9,566 nt of DNA, from NCBI GenBank assembly GCA_014381035.1, contig JACMIS010000183.1, positions 1 through 9,566 on the forward strand, read 5' to 3'. Source of the DNA: Armatimonadota bacterium. Lineage in GTDB: Bacteria; Armatimonadota; Armatimonadia; Armatimonadales; Armatimonadaceae. The notes below the pieces were generated by a model. The model saw only the letters and a program-made list of their open reading frames with translations, had not been told where the DNA came from and did not search any database. Within the stretch, counting starts at the first letter, position 1, and every line of letters begins with the position of its first letter. The position numbers and the translations under genes are program-made. Shown piece after piece: positions 1 to 6,529 of this stretch.

Positions 1-13
1 AAGCATAAAAATA

Positions 14-38
14 GGTCTTGACAAGTCCTGTCAAGACC
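14..38 (-). terminator. Intrinsic terminator read on the minus strand
   Basis: A perfect 10-bp inverted repeat (14-23 with 29-38, 5-base loop) is followed on the minus strand by TATTTTTAT, a good U-tract. On the plus strand no T-run follows, so termination would be for leftward transcription. No intact minus-strand gene lies to its right within the window, so what it terminates is unclear; it may serve a decayed gene or an unrecognised RNA in 40-560. Confidence 0.6.
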
Positions 39-40
39 CA

Positions 41-59
41 GGTAGGACTCAGTCCTACC
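41..59. repeat. Perfect 9-bp palindrome next to the terminator
   Basis: GGTAGGACT at 41-49 and AGTCCTACC at 51-59 are perfectly complementary around a single base, so as RNA the innermost pairs must open. It starts two bases after the first hairpin. The loop of that hairpin carries AGTCCT (24-29), the same six bases as the start of this right arm, so the left arm 44-49 could pair with either copy. It may be a small dispersed palindrome or part of a composite terminator; nothing here decides between them. Confidence 0.5.
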
Positions 60-564
60 AGTCGGGATAGCTGAGGACGAACTCAACGATGCCGACAATT
101 ACGCCGAAAGCCCCGCTGCGCAACACGGACGGCGAAAGCGGGCTTTACTCCGCTGATGGTCCCGTCGTGGTCACATTATCCAGGCGGCAAACCGATTTGC
201 GCGTCTCAGTAGAATGATCTAAGTCGCGGGCGAATCTCTCCCAAGACCAACCGAAGGTTGTAGGCAACGCATCCGGTGTACCCATCTATTCCGTCCGGAG
301 GAGGCTCGGTGATGCACTCGCCCGCAGACGTAGGTATCAACACACGATGCAAACGGAATGCATAAATCAGATTTTGCTTTTTCCGAAGGGCAACGAGTCA
401 GGGCCACCAAAACCAAAGGGAGCGGGTTTTCCATCAGTTACTATATTCTATTTGCCGATCCGACGTTGTTGCACCAGTCGCCGAAATTCGCGAAGTATAT
501 CGTCCTTTTCCCGCTACACGATAGCCGTCTTAGAGTGTAAATCAAAAAGCGGGGACTGCGTTAA
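60..564. other. Intergenic stretch without an identifiable gene
   Basis: No reading frame here looks like an intact recognisable protein. On the minus strand two frames look weakly protein-like. One is open from about 404 down to 216 and includes VALRKKQNLIYAF and EPPPDGIDGYTG. The other runs from an ATG at 285 to a TAG at 55 and is broken by one in-frame TAA at 145-147; its tail reads GAFGVIVGIVEFVLSYPDW and ends inside the palindrome at 41-59. They could be pieces of one frameshifted gene ending before the minus-strand terminator, but I recognise no family. AAAGCCCCGCT at 107-117 also pairs with AGCGGGCTTT at 137-146 with one bulged base. Confidence 0.4.
226..325. other. Possible structured RNA element
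   Basis: Nested complementary segments bound a 100-base stretch. The outer stem GCGGGCGA (226-233) pairs perfectly with TCGCCCGC (318-325). Inside are a hairpin CAACC-GAA-GGTTG (248-260) and a second stem GCATC (269-273) with GATGC (311-315), which may be extended by CGG (274-276) with CCG (295-297). This would make a closed multi-branched fold on either strand. It matches no tRNA (no T-loop consensus) and no riboswitch, SRP or 6S core that I know. Stems this short can arise by chance in G+C-rich DNA. Confidence 0.25.
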
Positions 565-652
565 ATGATTTTGCTGATAGACGATGATATATATTTATCT
601 TTGACAGACAGCATTTCGCGCCGTATACTATGACGTTGACAAAGCCGCCGAC
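565..652 (+). pseudogene. Relic of a response-regulator receiver domain
   Basis: An ATG at 565 opens a 22-codon frame that starts MILLIDDD and ends at TGA 631-633. The hydrophobic strand, the acidic triplet and the helix that follows match the first strand and acidic pocket of CheY-like receiver domains. The +1 frame from 629 then reads YDVDKAAD, which resembles the second strand of the same fold (commonly written YxVxxAxxG). One frameshift and about two missing residues would join the pieces. Nothing recognisable follows: no phospho-acceptor Asp strand and no output domain. The match is short, so chance similarity remains possible. The relic overlaps the promoter at 601-629 and the hairpin at 641-662. 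Confidence 0.45.
601..629 (+). promoter_or_regulatory. Near-consensus sigma70 promoter upstream of rimO
   Basis: TTGACA at 601-606 is a perfect -35 box, and TATACT at 624-629, one base from the consensus -10, follows after exactly 17 bases. The predicted start of transcription is about 635-638, some 65 bases before rimO. It is the strongest promoter match seen in the window. It probably drives rimO and perhaps the genes behind it, although the hairpin that follows complicates this. Confidence 0.7.
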
Positions 653-663
653 AGGCGGCTTTT
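641..663 (+). terminator. Terminator-like hairpin just after the promoter
   Basis: AAAGCCGCC (641-649) and GGCGGCTTT (654-662) form a 9-bp stem around GACA. The right arm ends in TTTT followed by G, a short U-tract. With a one-base bulge the flanking GAC/GTC bases extend the stem. In form this is an intrinsic terminator. It begins only about 4-6 bases after the predicted transcription start, so for rimO transcripts it may act instead as a protective 5' stem-loop, while stopping transcription arriving from upstream. Confidence 0.6.
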
Positions 664-699
664 GTCTGCCTGTTTCCAAACAGAAACGAGTATTTTTAC

Positions 700-2097
700 G
701 TGATCATGACCGGCAAAACACGAATAGGGTTGGTATCGCTTGGCTGTCCCAAAAATCTGGTTGATAGCGAAGAGATGCTCGGAGCGTTAGTGGGTTCAGG
801 ACAAGCCGAACTGGTGAATGCGGATTCGCCCGACGCCGATGTACTTGTCGTTAATACCTGCGCCTTTATCGAATCCGCGAAACAGGAATCTATTGAAGCG
901 ATCCTGCAGGCGATACGCAAAAAAGAAGGCGGCAAGATCCAAAAGGTCATCGTCACCGGGTGTCTCGCCCAACGCTACGGCGACGAACTGGCGGAGGAAC
1001 TTCCGGAAGTAGACGCTTTTCTCGGGATTCAGTCCGCCCCGATGATCGCTGACGTGCTCTTCGGTACCGCGTCGGCACGAAAAGCGACTTCGCCCGCACT
1101 CGCACTCCCGATGGCGGGGATGATGCCGTCGCGCAACTTCGTCCAGCCGCTGACCGAAAAGTACCCGCTGATTCCGCCGTCGCGGATTCGTGCGACCGCT
1201 CCGTGGACCGCATACCTGAAAGTCTCCGAAGGGTGTGACCACGCGTGCACGTTCTGCTCTATCCCCTCGTTTCGCGGGCGGCATCGCTCGAAATCGGTGG
1301 AATCCATCGTGGACGAGGCGAAACGCCTGACCGACGCGGGCGCGACCGAGATCAACCTGATCGCGCAAGATGTCACGGCATACGGCATGGACCTGTATCA
1401 GGAACTCGCACTTCCCCGTCTTCTAACCGAACTCGGCAAGGTGGATAATCTGCGCTGGGTTCGCCTGCTGTACTGCTACCCGACGATGATCACCGAACGA
1501 CTGATCAAAACCATGGCGGACACTCCCAATGTCGCGCATTATGTGGATGTACCGCTTCAGCACGGCGACGACGGGATGCTGAAGCGAATGAAACGGGGCG
1601 GGTCGCAAGCATCGTATTTGCGTATGTTAGAACGGCTCCGCACGGCGATGCCGGATATTGCTGTCCGCACCACATTTCTGGTCGGATTTCCTGGGGAGGA
1701 GAACTGCGCGTTCGAAAATCTGGTACGATTCGTACAGGAAGCACGTTTCGACCGGCTCGGCGTATTCCCCTACTCACCGGAAGAAGGAACGCCCGGTTTC
1801 GATATGACGCCCGCCGTGCCGAAGAAGATCGCCAAGCAGCGGCGCGACGTGCTGATGCAGGCGCAACAACCGATCTCGCTCGCGCAGAACGAGCGGTGGG
1901 TCGGCACCGAGACCGATGTGTTGATCGAAGGACGTGCCGAGAATGGCACGTTGCTCGCTCGCTCCTGGCGTGATGCGCCGGAAATCGACGGGACGGTTCG
2001 CATCGTGAACGCGCCGGATGCGGCGAAACCCGGAGACTGGCTCCGCGTCCGCACGGTGAGCGCGGAATTCTACGATGTGACCGCCGTTCCGGCGTAA
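700..2097 (+). CDS. rimO: Ribosomal protein S12 methylthiotransferase RimO
   Basis: RimO is a radical-SAM methylthiotransferase that adds a methylthio group to a conserved aspartate of ribosomal protein S12 in the cytoplasm, using two [4Fe-4S] clusters. The N-terminal UPF0004/MTTase domain shows its three cluster cysteines C16 (GCPKN), C54 (NTC) and C88 (GCLAQ). The radical-SAM core carries C179, C183 and C186 in EGCDHACTFCSIPSFRG; the IPSFRG form points to RimO rather than the tRNA enzyme MiaB. A TRAM domain fills roughly residues 395-463. The length, 465 residues, is normal. The start is GTG 700 or, two codons on, ATG 706; neither has a strong Shine-Dalgarno site, so the choice is open. A sigma70 promoter and a hairpin lie just upstream. 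The next gene follows after 72 bases on the same strand. Confidence 0.96.
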   Translation: MIMTGKTRIGLVSLGCPKNLVDSEEMLGALVGSGQAELVNADSPDADVLVVNTCAFIESAKQESIEAILQAIRKKEGGKIQKVIVTGCLAQRYGDELAEELPEVDAFLGIQSAPMIADVLFGTASARKATSPALALPMAGMMPSRNFVQPLTEKYPLIPPSRIRATAPWTAYLKVSEGCDHACTFCSIPSFRGRHRSKSVESIVDEAKRLTDAGATEINLIAQDVTAYGMDLYQELALPRLLTELGKVDNLRWVRLLYCYPTMITERLIKTMADTPNVAHYVDVPLQHGDDGMLKRMKRGGSQASYLRMLERLRTAMPDIAVRTTFLVGFPGEENCAFENLVRFVQEARFDRLGVFPYSPEEGTPGFDMTPAVPKKIAKQRRDVLMQAQQPISLAQNERWVGTETDVLIEGRAENGTLLARSWRDAPEIDGTVRIVNAPDAAKPGDWLRVRTVSAEFYDVTAVPA

Positions 2098-2140
2098 AAC
2101 TGTTTGAAAAATTTCATCTCGCGGCGTTTTGTGTCGTTCC

Positions 2141-2162
2141 GCTGTTTTCGCTTGAAAACAGC
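2141..2162 (+). promoter_or_regulatory. Perfect 9-bp hairpin between rimO and the next gene
   Basis: GCTGTTTTC (2141-2149) and GAAAACAGC (2154-2162) pair perfectly around GCTT. No T-run follows, so it is not a standard intrinsic terminator. It ends seven bases before the ATG at 2170. It could slow read-through from rimO, mark an RNA-processing site, or affect access to that ATG. Confidence 0.45.
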
Positions 2163-2169
2163 GTGACAA

Positions 2170-4170
2170 ATGACCCGCCGCACTTTATCCGTGGAGGCAT
2201 ATTTGGCTACCGAACCATCGAGCGAGCGCGACGCCGCCGCCCTGACCCGCGACGCGGGGCTTGCTGACGAATACCTGACCGATCTGGTGTACACCGCCCT
2301 TCTTGAGCGCGGCGAATCGAGCAAAGTCTCTGAGATCGCCCTGGAGATAAACAACCCGCGTATTTCCGTCGCGCTGGTGCGAAAAGCCCTCGGCGATTCC
2401 GCACGGTTCCTGTCCGTAGATCGGCAGTGGAACCTGGCGGCGCGTTATCTCGACAAGTCCCGCCCGACCGACCGCAATCTGGTCGAAGTCCTGCAAGCCG
2501 CCGGACGACCACTTTCCAAGTCCCAGATCGCAAGTGAACTGAGCGAGATCTATCATAAACCCTCCGAATCCTACTTCGGGTTGATTGACCGATCCGCCGC
2601 GAACCGCAACGCATACTTCAAAACGAAGCAAAGCGAGCTGGGGCTGGCGACGTGGCTGACCTTGACCGACGGCGAAAGCGAGGAAGATATCCTGTCGGAT
2701 AACGGTTACAAGGCGCAGTCCGTGGCACAATTCCGTAAACTCCCCGCGCAAGCCGAGTGGTCCGTAAAAACCTACGCGGAAACGACCCGCAAAATCGTCG
2801 CGGCGGCGAAGCGCGATCTGCCACATCGCTTTCTGGGGGTTCTGGCATGGCTCAAGATGGGCGCGACCTATGACGCCCAAGCGCATTTCTCCGCCTGCCT
2901 TTCCGATCCGGGGCTTGTGTGGATTCCCGGTCGCGGCAAGTCGGCGGGGCGATGGATCACCCGCGCACACGCCGAACGGCTGGAACGTTTCCTTGAAGAG
3001 CAGGGCGCGACGCTCACGAATGGCGTGGATTACGATGAAACTCCGGAACCGTTAGCCCCTGTCGCTGCCGAGACGGAGCCGGAAGCGAAAACGGAAGCGG
3101 TCGAGGAATCTACCCCGGTCGTGGAAACGGTCGCGCCGGTCGCGGATGTGACCAAGCCGCTCACTGTGTCGCCCGATGATCTCGCCGCAATGGCGCGTAT
3201 CGTTAGCGAACGGGGCGCGTCGGTCGAAGCGACGGAGTTGCTCGGTCTGCGCTACGAAGTGTTGCCCGGCGACCCTTCGTACCGTGCCGACGTTGAAACG
3301 CTGACCCAATCCTTGAAGGATAGCGACCTGTTTTTGTATGTCGGCTCCGGGCGATTCCGCGAGCCCAACAGTCTCCCCCTTTTCGTGTACGATATACCGG
3401 AGTTTCTCGCATTCCCGGAACTGCAATTCGTTTCCATGGACGGCGAGATCATGGACGAAGTGATTTCCGAGGAAGGCTACGCCGCGTCACTTCGGCAGGA
3501 CGTGCTTCTACCGCTCGCACAGGACGCGGGCGACGATGAAGGCACCTACACCGGTCCTGCATATGATCCACGTTCGCCGCTCCGCCTCGTGGTCAAAAAC
3601 CATCACAAAGAGATCGGAACGTTCCCGCTGGCACAGGTCCCGGACGGATTTTTCCCGAACGACGCGCCGGTGGTCGAGGTGATCGTTCGCGCCCCGGATG
3701 GCCAGGCGCATGAAGTGATCGTGAACAACGAAAAGCGGCTCGCGTTCAACCTGTTCGGTTTGTACGAACTGCTTCCCGTGGATAGCGGTTCGGTGTTCCT
3801 GCTTCATCCGAGCACACGGTCATGGGAGTTTCGCTTCGAACCGGTCGCCGAACCGGACCCGCAGGTATACGTAACGCCGGAGCGTCAACAGGAACTGATC
3901 GGACTTAAGGAAGCGATCGATGAAGGCGCGGAAATGGCGACATTCGACATCACCTGTGAAGTGCTGGCGTATCACCAGAAGGGTCTCGATTTCGTGCAAG
4001 CCCTGACCGAAATCAACCTGATTCGCCGTGTGACGCGCCGGAAATTAGCGTCCATTCTGTCGAACTACCTGTGCTTCATGCAAAAAGCGGGGACGCCGCA
4101 GTGGCGATTTGACCCACGCAAGCGCGATTATGGCACCGACCGTGACAAGCGCAAGTACCTGAAACGGTAG
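2170..4170 (+). CDS. Large protein of unknown function with several putative winged-helix segments
   Basis: I do not recognise this 666-residue protein. It has no signal peptide or membrane segment, so it is probably cytoplasmic. Residues 35-93 and 103-163 resemble tandem winged-helix units of the HARE-HTH or RpoE-delta kind, with helix-rich stretches such as LSKSQIASELSEIY ending in a short basic wing. Residues 204-285 (LAWLKMG, RGKSAGRW) and 340-400 (ATELLGLRY, VGSGRFREP) may be further such units. Residues 288-328 are an acidic Pro/Glu linker. Residues 465-555 look beta-rich, and the last 90 are helical and end in a basic tail (RKRDYG, DKRKYLKR). This suggests nucleic-acid binding, but no catalytic motif is visible. 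The ATG at 2170 has no Shine-Dalgarno site and follows a hairpin; an in-frame TTG at codon 12 (2203) follows GGAGG, so the true N-terminus is uncertain. Composition and codon use look like the neighbouring genes. Confidence 0.85.
   Translation: MTRRTLSVEAYLATEPSSERDAAALTRDAGLADEYLTDLVYTALLERGESSKVSEIALEINNPRISVALVRKALGDSARFLSVDRQWNLAARYLDKSRPTDRNLVEVLQAAGRPLSKSQIASELSEIYHKPSESYFGLIDRSAANRNAYFKTKQSELGLATWLTLTDGESEEDILSDNGYKAQSVAQFRKLPAQAEWSVKTYAETTRKIVAAAKRDLPHRFLGVLAWLKMGATYDAQAHFSACLSDPGLVWIPGRGKSAGRWITRAHAERLERFLEEQGATLTNGVDYDETPEPLAPVAAETEPEAKTEAVEESTPVVETVAPVADVTKPLTVSPDDLAAMARIVSERGASVEATELLGLRYEVLPGDPSYRADVETLTQSLKDSDLFLYVGSGRFREPNSLPLFVYDIPEFLAFPELQFVSMDGEIMDEVISEEGYAASLRQDVLLPLAQDAGDDEGTYTGPAYDPRSPLRLVVKNHHKEIGTFPLAQVPDGFFPNDAPVVEVIVRAPDGQAHEVIVNNEKRLAFNLFGLYELLPVDSGSVFLLHPSTRSWEFRFEPVAEPDPQVYVTPERQQELIGLKEAIDEGAEMATFDITCEVLAYHQKGLDFVQALTEINLIRRVTRRKLASILSNYLCFMQKAGTPQWRFDPRKRDYGTDRDKRKYLKR
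2193..2205 (+). promoter_or_regulatory. Strong ribosome-binding site before an internal TTG
   Basis: GGAGG at 2193-2197 lies five bases before an in-frame TTG at 2203-2205. This is a better initiation signal than the ATG at 2170, which lacks a Shine-Dalgarno site. If used, the protein would be 655 residues. The bases before it also encode residues 8-10 in the longer frame, so chance cannot be excluded. Confidence 0.45.
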
Positions 4171-4174
4171 TGTC

Positions 4175-4224
4175 CCGGACGCCAGATGCCCCGACCCCCA
4201 ATCTTGGGGGCATCTGGCGTCCGG
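4175..4224. repeat. Perfect 18-bp inverted repeat between the unknown gene and the PBP operon
   Basis: The arms 4175-4192 and 4207-4224 are perfect reverse complements separated by 14 bases. Within the loop, CCCCCAA (4195-4201) can pair with TTGGGGG (4204-4210), which competes with the large stem for the four G's at 4207-4210. No T-run follows on either strand, so it is not a typical intrinsic terminator, although so stable a stem should impede polymerase or block exonucleases. It fills most of the 75-base gap and ends 10 bases before the PBP1A Shine-Dalgarno site. It may be a copy of a dispersed REP-like element; no second copy is seen here. Confidence 0.75.
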
Positions 4225-4234
4225 CATCGGGGAT

Positions 4235-4239
4235 AAGGA
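4235..4239 (+). promoter_or_regulatory. Shine-Dalgarno site of the PBP1A gene
   Basis: AAGGA lies six bases before the ATG at 4246, a well-placed site that fixes the start of the class A PBP gene. It comes shortly after the big inverted repeat, so the stem itself does not cover it. Confidence 0.7.
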
Positions 4240-4245
4240 AAAACA

Positions 4246-6519
4246 ATGGCAACAACACGGAGCAGTAACGGAAACCGACGGAGCAGTACCGCGAAACGCG
4301 CCGCGCCCCCGCGCCGCCCTTCTCCCGTTGCGGCGTTTTTTCGCGGTGTGGGAGTCTTTATCGGGCTGATAACCATGCTCCTCCTGCTCGCCGGGATCGG
4401 CGTAGCGGGCTATGCCGCTTACATGGTGCAGGAGACACAACGCTTCCTGCCGCAAAACGAGAAAATGTTAGCCTACCAGCCGGGCGGTATCACTACGATC
4501 TACGCGACCGATAAAGACCCCAAGACCGGTCAATTAGTGGTACTCGCGCGCATCTACTCGCAGTACAAAGAGTTCGAACCGATCACCGAAATGCCGGAAG
4601 TGCTGAAAGAGGCGACGGTAGCGATTGAGGACGAACGCTTCTACAAACACCGGGGCATTGATTTCGAGGCGATTGCGCGTGCCATCGTCCGTAACATCGA
4701 GTCGCGGGATCTGAGCGAAGGTGCGTCCACGCTCACCCAGCAACTTACCCGCACCGTCTTCCTGACGCAGAAGAAAACGTTCAGCCGCAAACTTCAAGAG
4801 ATTTTGCTTGCTATCTTACTGGAAAAGAACTTCTCCAAAGAGCAAATTCTGGAGATGTATCTGAACGAAGTCTGCTACGGGGTGAACACCTACGGGGCGA
4901 AAGCGGCGGCGAAGGTCTATTTCGGACGCGAACTCAAAAACCTGTCCCTGTCGCAAGCCGCACTTCTTGCCGGATTGCCGCAACAACCGACTCGTCTCGA
5001 ACCGTTCAAAAACAAGGAAGCGGCTATCAAGCGACGAAATCTCGTACTCGGGAAGATGGCGGAGTTGGGGTATATTACCGCCCAAGAATGCAAAGTCGCG
5101 CAGTCCAACGGCGTTTTTCTTATCTCCAAAAAGCCGTCTATTCGGTCGGTGATGAAGGCTCCCTATTTTACGACCTATGTGATCCAGCAACTCAAAAAGG
5201 ATTACGGTCAGGAGCGACTGGACACCGGCGGTTTCCAGGTGTATACCACCCTGAACTACGCGATGCAGAAAGAGGCGGAGCGGGCACTCATCAACGGCGT
5301 CATGAAAGCCCGTGGTACCGGAGTGACACAGGGCGCGATGGTTGCTGTAGAGCCGCGCACCGGCTATGTTCGGGCGATGGTCGGCGGCGTGGATTTTAAC
5401 AAATACCAGTATAACAACGCCGCGCAAGGCGGGCGACAACCAGGCTCCTCGTTCAAACCATTCGTTTATGTCACGGCGATGGCGACGCAACCCGGTCGGT
5501 ACGGTCCCGACTCCTATGTAGATAATTCGCGCCGCTCCTACGGGAAGTATCGACCCGGCGGAAGCGGTCCGGCGGGAGTGGTGGCTTTGAAAACGGCGGT
5601 CGCCTGGTCATACAACAACGCCGCAGTGAATACGGCGAACTCCATCGGGGTACGCAATGTTATCTCGACGGCGCGAAAACTGGGCATCACTTCTCCGATG
5701 GACCCCAATTTATCACTCGCCCTCGGTGCCTATGAAGTAACTCCGCTGGAAATGGCGTCTGCGTACTCGGCATTCGCGAATCACGGTAGTCATGCCGCTC
5801 CCATGGCGATCATCCGCGTGGTGGATCAGGAAGGCGTGATGCTCGCCAATAACCAACCCCGCGTCAATGCGGCAACGATCCCGGAATCGGCGGTCGCGGG
5901 CATCGGCGAGGCACTACGGGCGGTGGTCGAGAAAGGTACTGCGAGCAAAGCGGAAGGCATCCACGATGTCGCGGACGCGCACGGAAAAACCGGCACCACG
6001 AACGATAACAAGGACTCCTGGTTTGTCGGGTATACCCCGGAACTCTCCACGGCGGTCTGGGTGTGCGGTCTGCATTATGAAAAGCGTGGCAAGATCACGG
6101 TCCCGGTATACAAGCGGATGGCGGGCGCGGGCGGAGAAACTACCGGCGGACGCGTCTGCGCGCCCATGTGGGCGCGCTTTATGAAGGCGGCAATCCCGAT
6201 TCAACGAGCGGCGAAATTACCCCGACTTGTCCCTTCGGAAAAGACCATCAAGGCGGGAGAACCATCCCCCGTCCCGTCACAGGAGCCGCGCAAGCCGCGC
6301 CGCCGACGCCGGCGCAGTGTAGAAACCAATGAAACCAAGCCCATAGAACCAACCAAAGTGCCGGTAAAAAGTGCGGCGCCTGCGCCGGAGGTGAAGCCCG
6401 AAGCCCCCAAGGAAGAAACAAAACCGGTAGACGTTCCCCAGGAAGAGCCGAAACCGGCGGAACCGGCGGAGCGACCGGAAATGCCCCCCGAGGAACCTGT
6501 CATCGTTCCGCCCGCGTAA
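4246..6519 (+). CDS. mrcA: Class A penicillin-binding protein, PBP1A type
   Basis: This is a bifunctional peptidoglycan synthase anchored in the cytoplasmic membrane: its GT51 domain polymerises lipid II and its transpeptidase domain cross-links the strands. A basic, Ser/Arg-rich cytoplasmic tail (1-32) precedes one membrane segment (about 34-60). GT51 motifs are EDERFYKHRG with catalytic Glu128, GASTLTQQ (159-166), RKLQEILLA (181-189) and EMYLNEVCYG (203-212). The transpeptidase motifs are S401-S-F-K404, S455-Y-N457 and K581-T-G-T584. The tail from about 663 to 757 is low-complexity, with an arginine run (PRRRRRR) and then Pro/Glu/Lys-rich sequence; it lies outside the membrane, and such tails are common but variable in this family. 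The 757-residue length is within the usual range. The start has a good AAGGA site. The PBP2 gene follows after 10 bases, which implies co-transcription and a joint role in wall elongation. Confidence 0.96.
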   Translation: MATTRSSNGNRRSSTAKRAAPPRRPSPVAAFFRGVGVFIGLITMLLLLAGIGVAGYAAYMVQETQRFLPQNEKMLAYQPGGITTIYATDKDPKTGQLVVLARIYSQYKEFEPITEMPEVLKEATVAIEDERFYKHRGIDFEAIARAIVRNIESRDLSEGASTLTQQLTRTVFLTQKKTFSRKLQEILLAILLEKNFSKEQILEMYLNEVCYGVNTYGAKAAAKVYFGRELKNLSLSQAALLAGLPQQPTRLEPFKNKEAAIKRRNLVLGKMAELGYITAQECKVAQSNGVFLISKKPSIRSVMKAPYFTTYVIQQLKKDYGQERLDTGGFQVYTTLNYAMQKEAERALINGVMKARGTGVTQGAMVAVEPRTGYVRAMVGGVDFNKYQYNNAAQGGRQPGSSFKPFVYVTAMATQPGRYGPDSYVDNSRRSYGKYRPGGSGPAGVVALKTAVAWSYNNAAVNTANSIGVRNVISTARKLGITSPMDPNLSLALGAYEVTPLEMASAYSAFANHGSHAAPMAIIRVVDQEGVMLANNQPRVNAATIPESAVAGIGEALRAVVEKGTASKAEGIHDVADAHGKTGTTNDNKDSWFVGYTPELSTAVWVCGLHYEKRGKITVPVYKRMAGAGGETTGGRVCAPMWARFMKAAIPIQRAAKLPRLVPSEKTIKAGEPSPVPSQEPRKPRRRRRRSVETNETKPIEPTKVPVKSAAPAPEVKPEAPKEETKPVDVPQEEPKPAEPAERPEMPPEEPVIVPPA

Positions 6520-6529
6520 CAGAGAAACG

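Noticed and set aside
226..325. A tRNA (including selenocysteine tRNA) or a known riboswitch such as glycine (shared ACCGAAGG)
   Set aside because: There is no T-loop or CCA context, and only one short box resembles the glycine aptamer; the other conserved boxes are missing.
347..568. Plus-strand frames of about 60-73 codons upstream of the receiver relic, one overlapping its ATG by ATGA
   Set aside because: Their composition is unlike the real genes, no motif is recognisable, and no convincing ribosome-binding site is seen.
636..641. A second TTGACA that could be another -35 box
   Set aside because: No -10-like hexamer occurs 16-18 bases downstream; that position falls in the hairpin.
796..1388. 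Long minus-strand frames antisense to rimO, and similar ones opposite the other large genes
   Set aside because: The plus strand encodes clearly recognisable or consistently coding proteins there; antisense frames are expected in G+C-rich coding DNA.
6158..6177. Perfect GCGCGCCC/GGGCGCGC hairpin with an ATGT loop and trailing TTT inside the PBP1A gene
   Set aside because: It encodes an ordinary part of the protein (RVCAPMWARF) and has only three T's, so it is most likely a by-product of G+C-rich codons.
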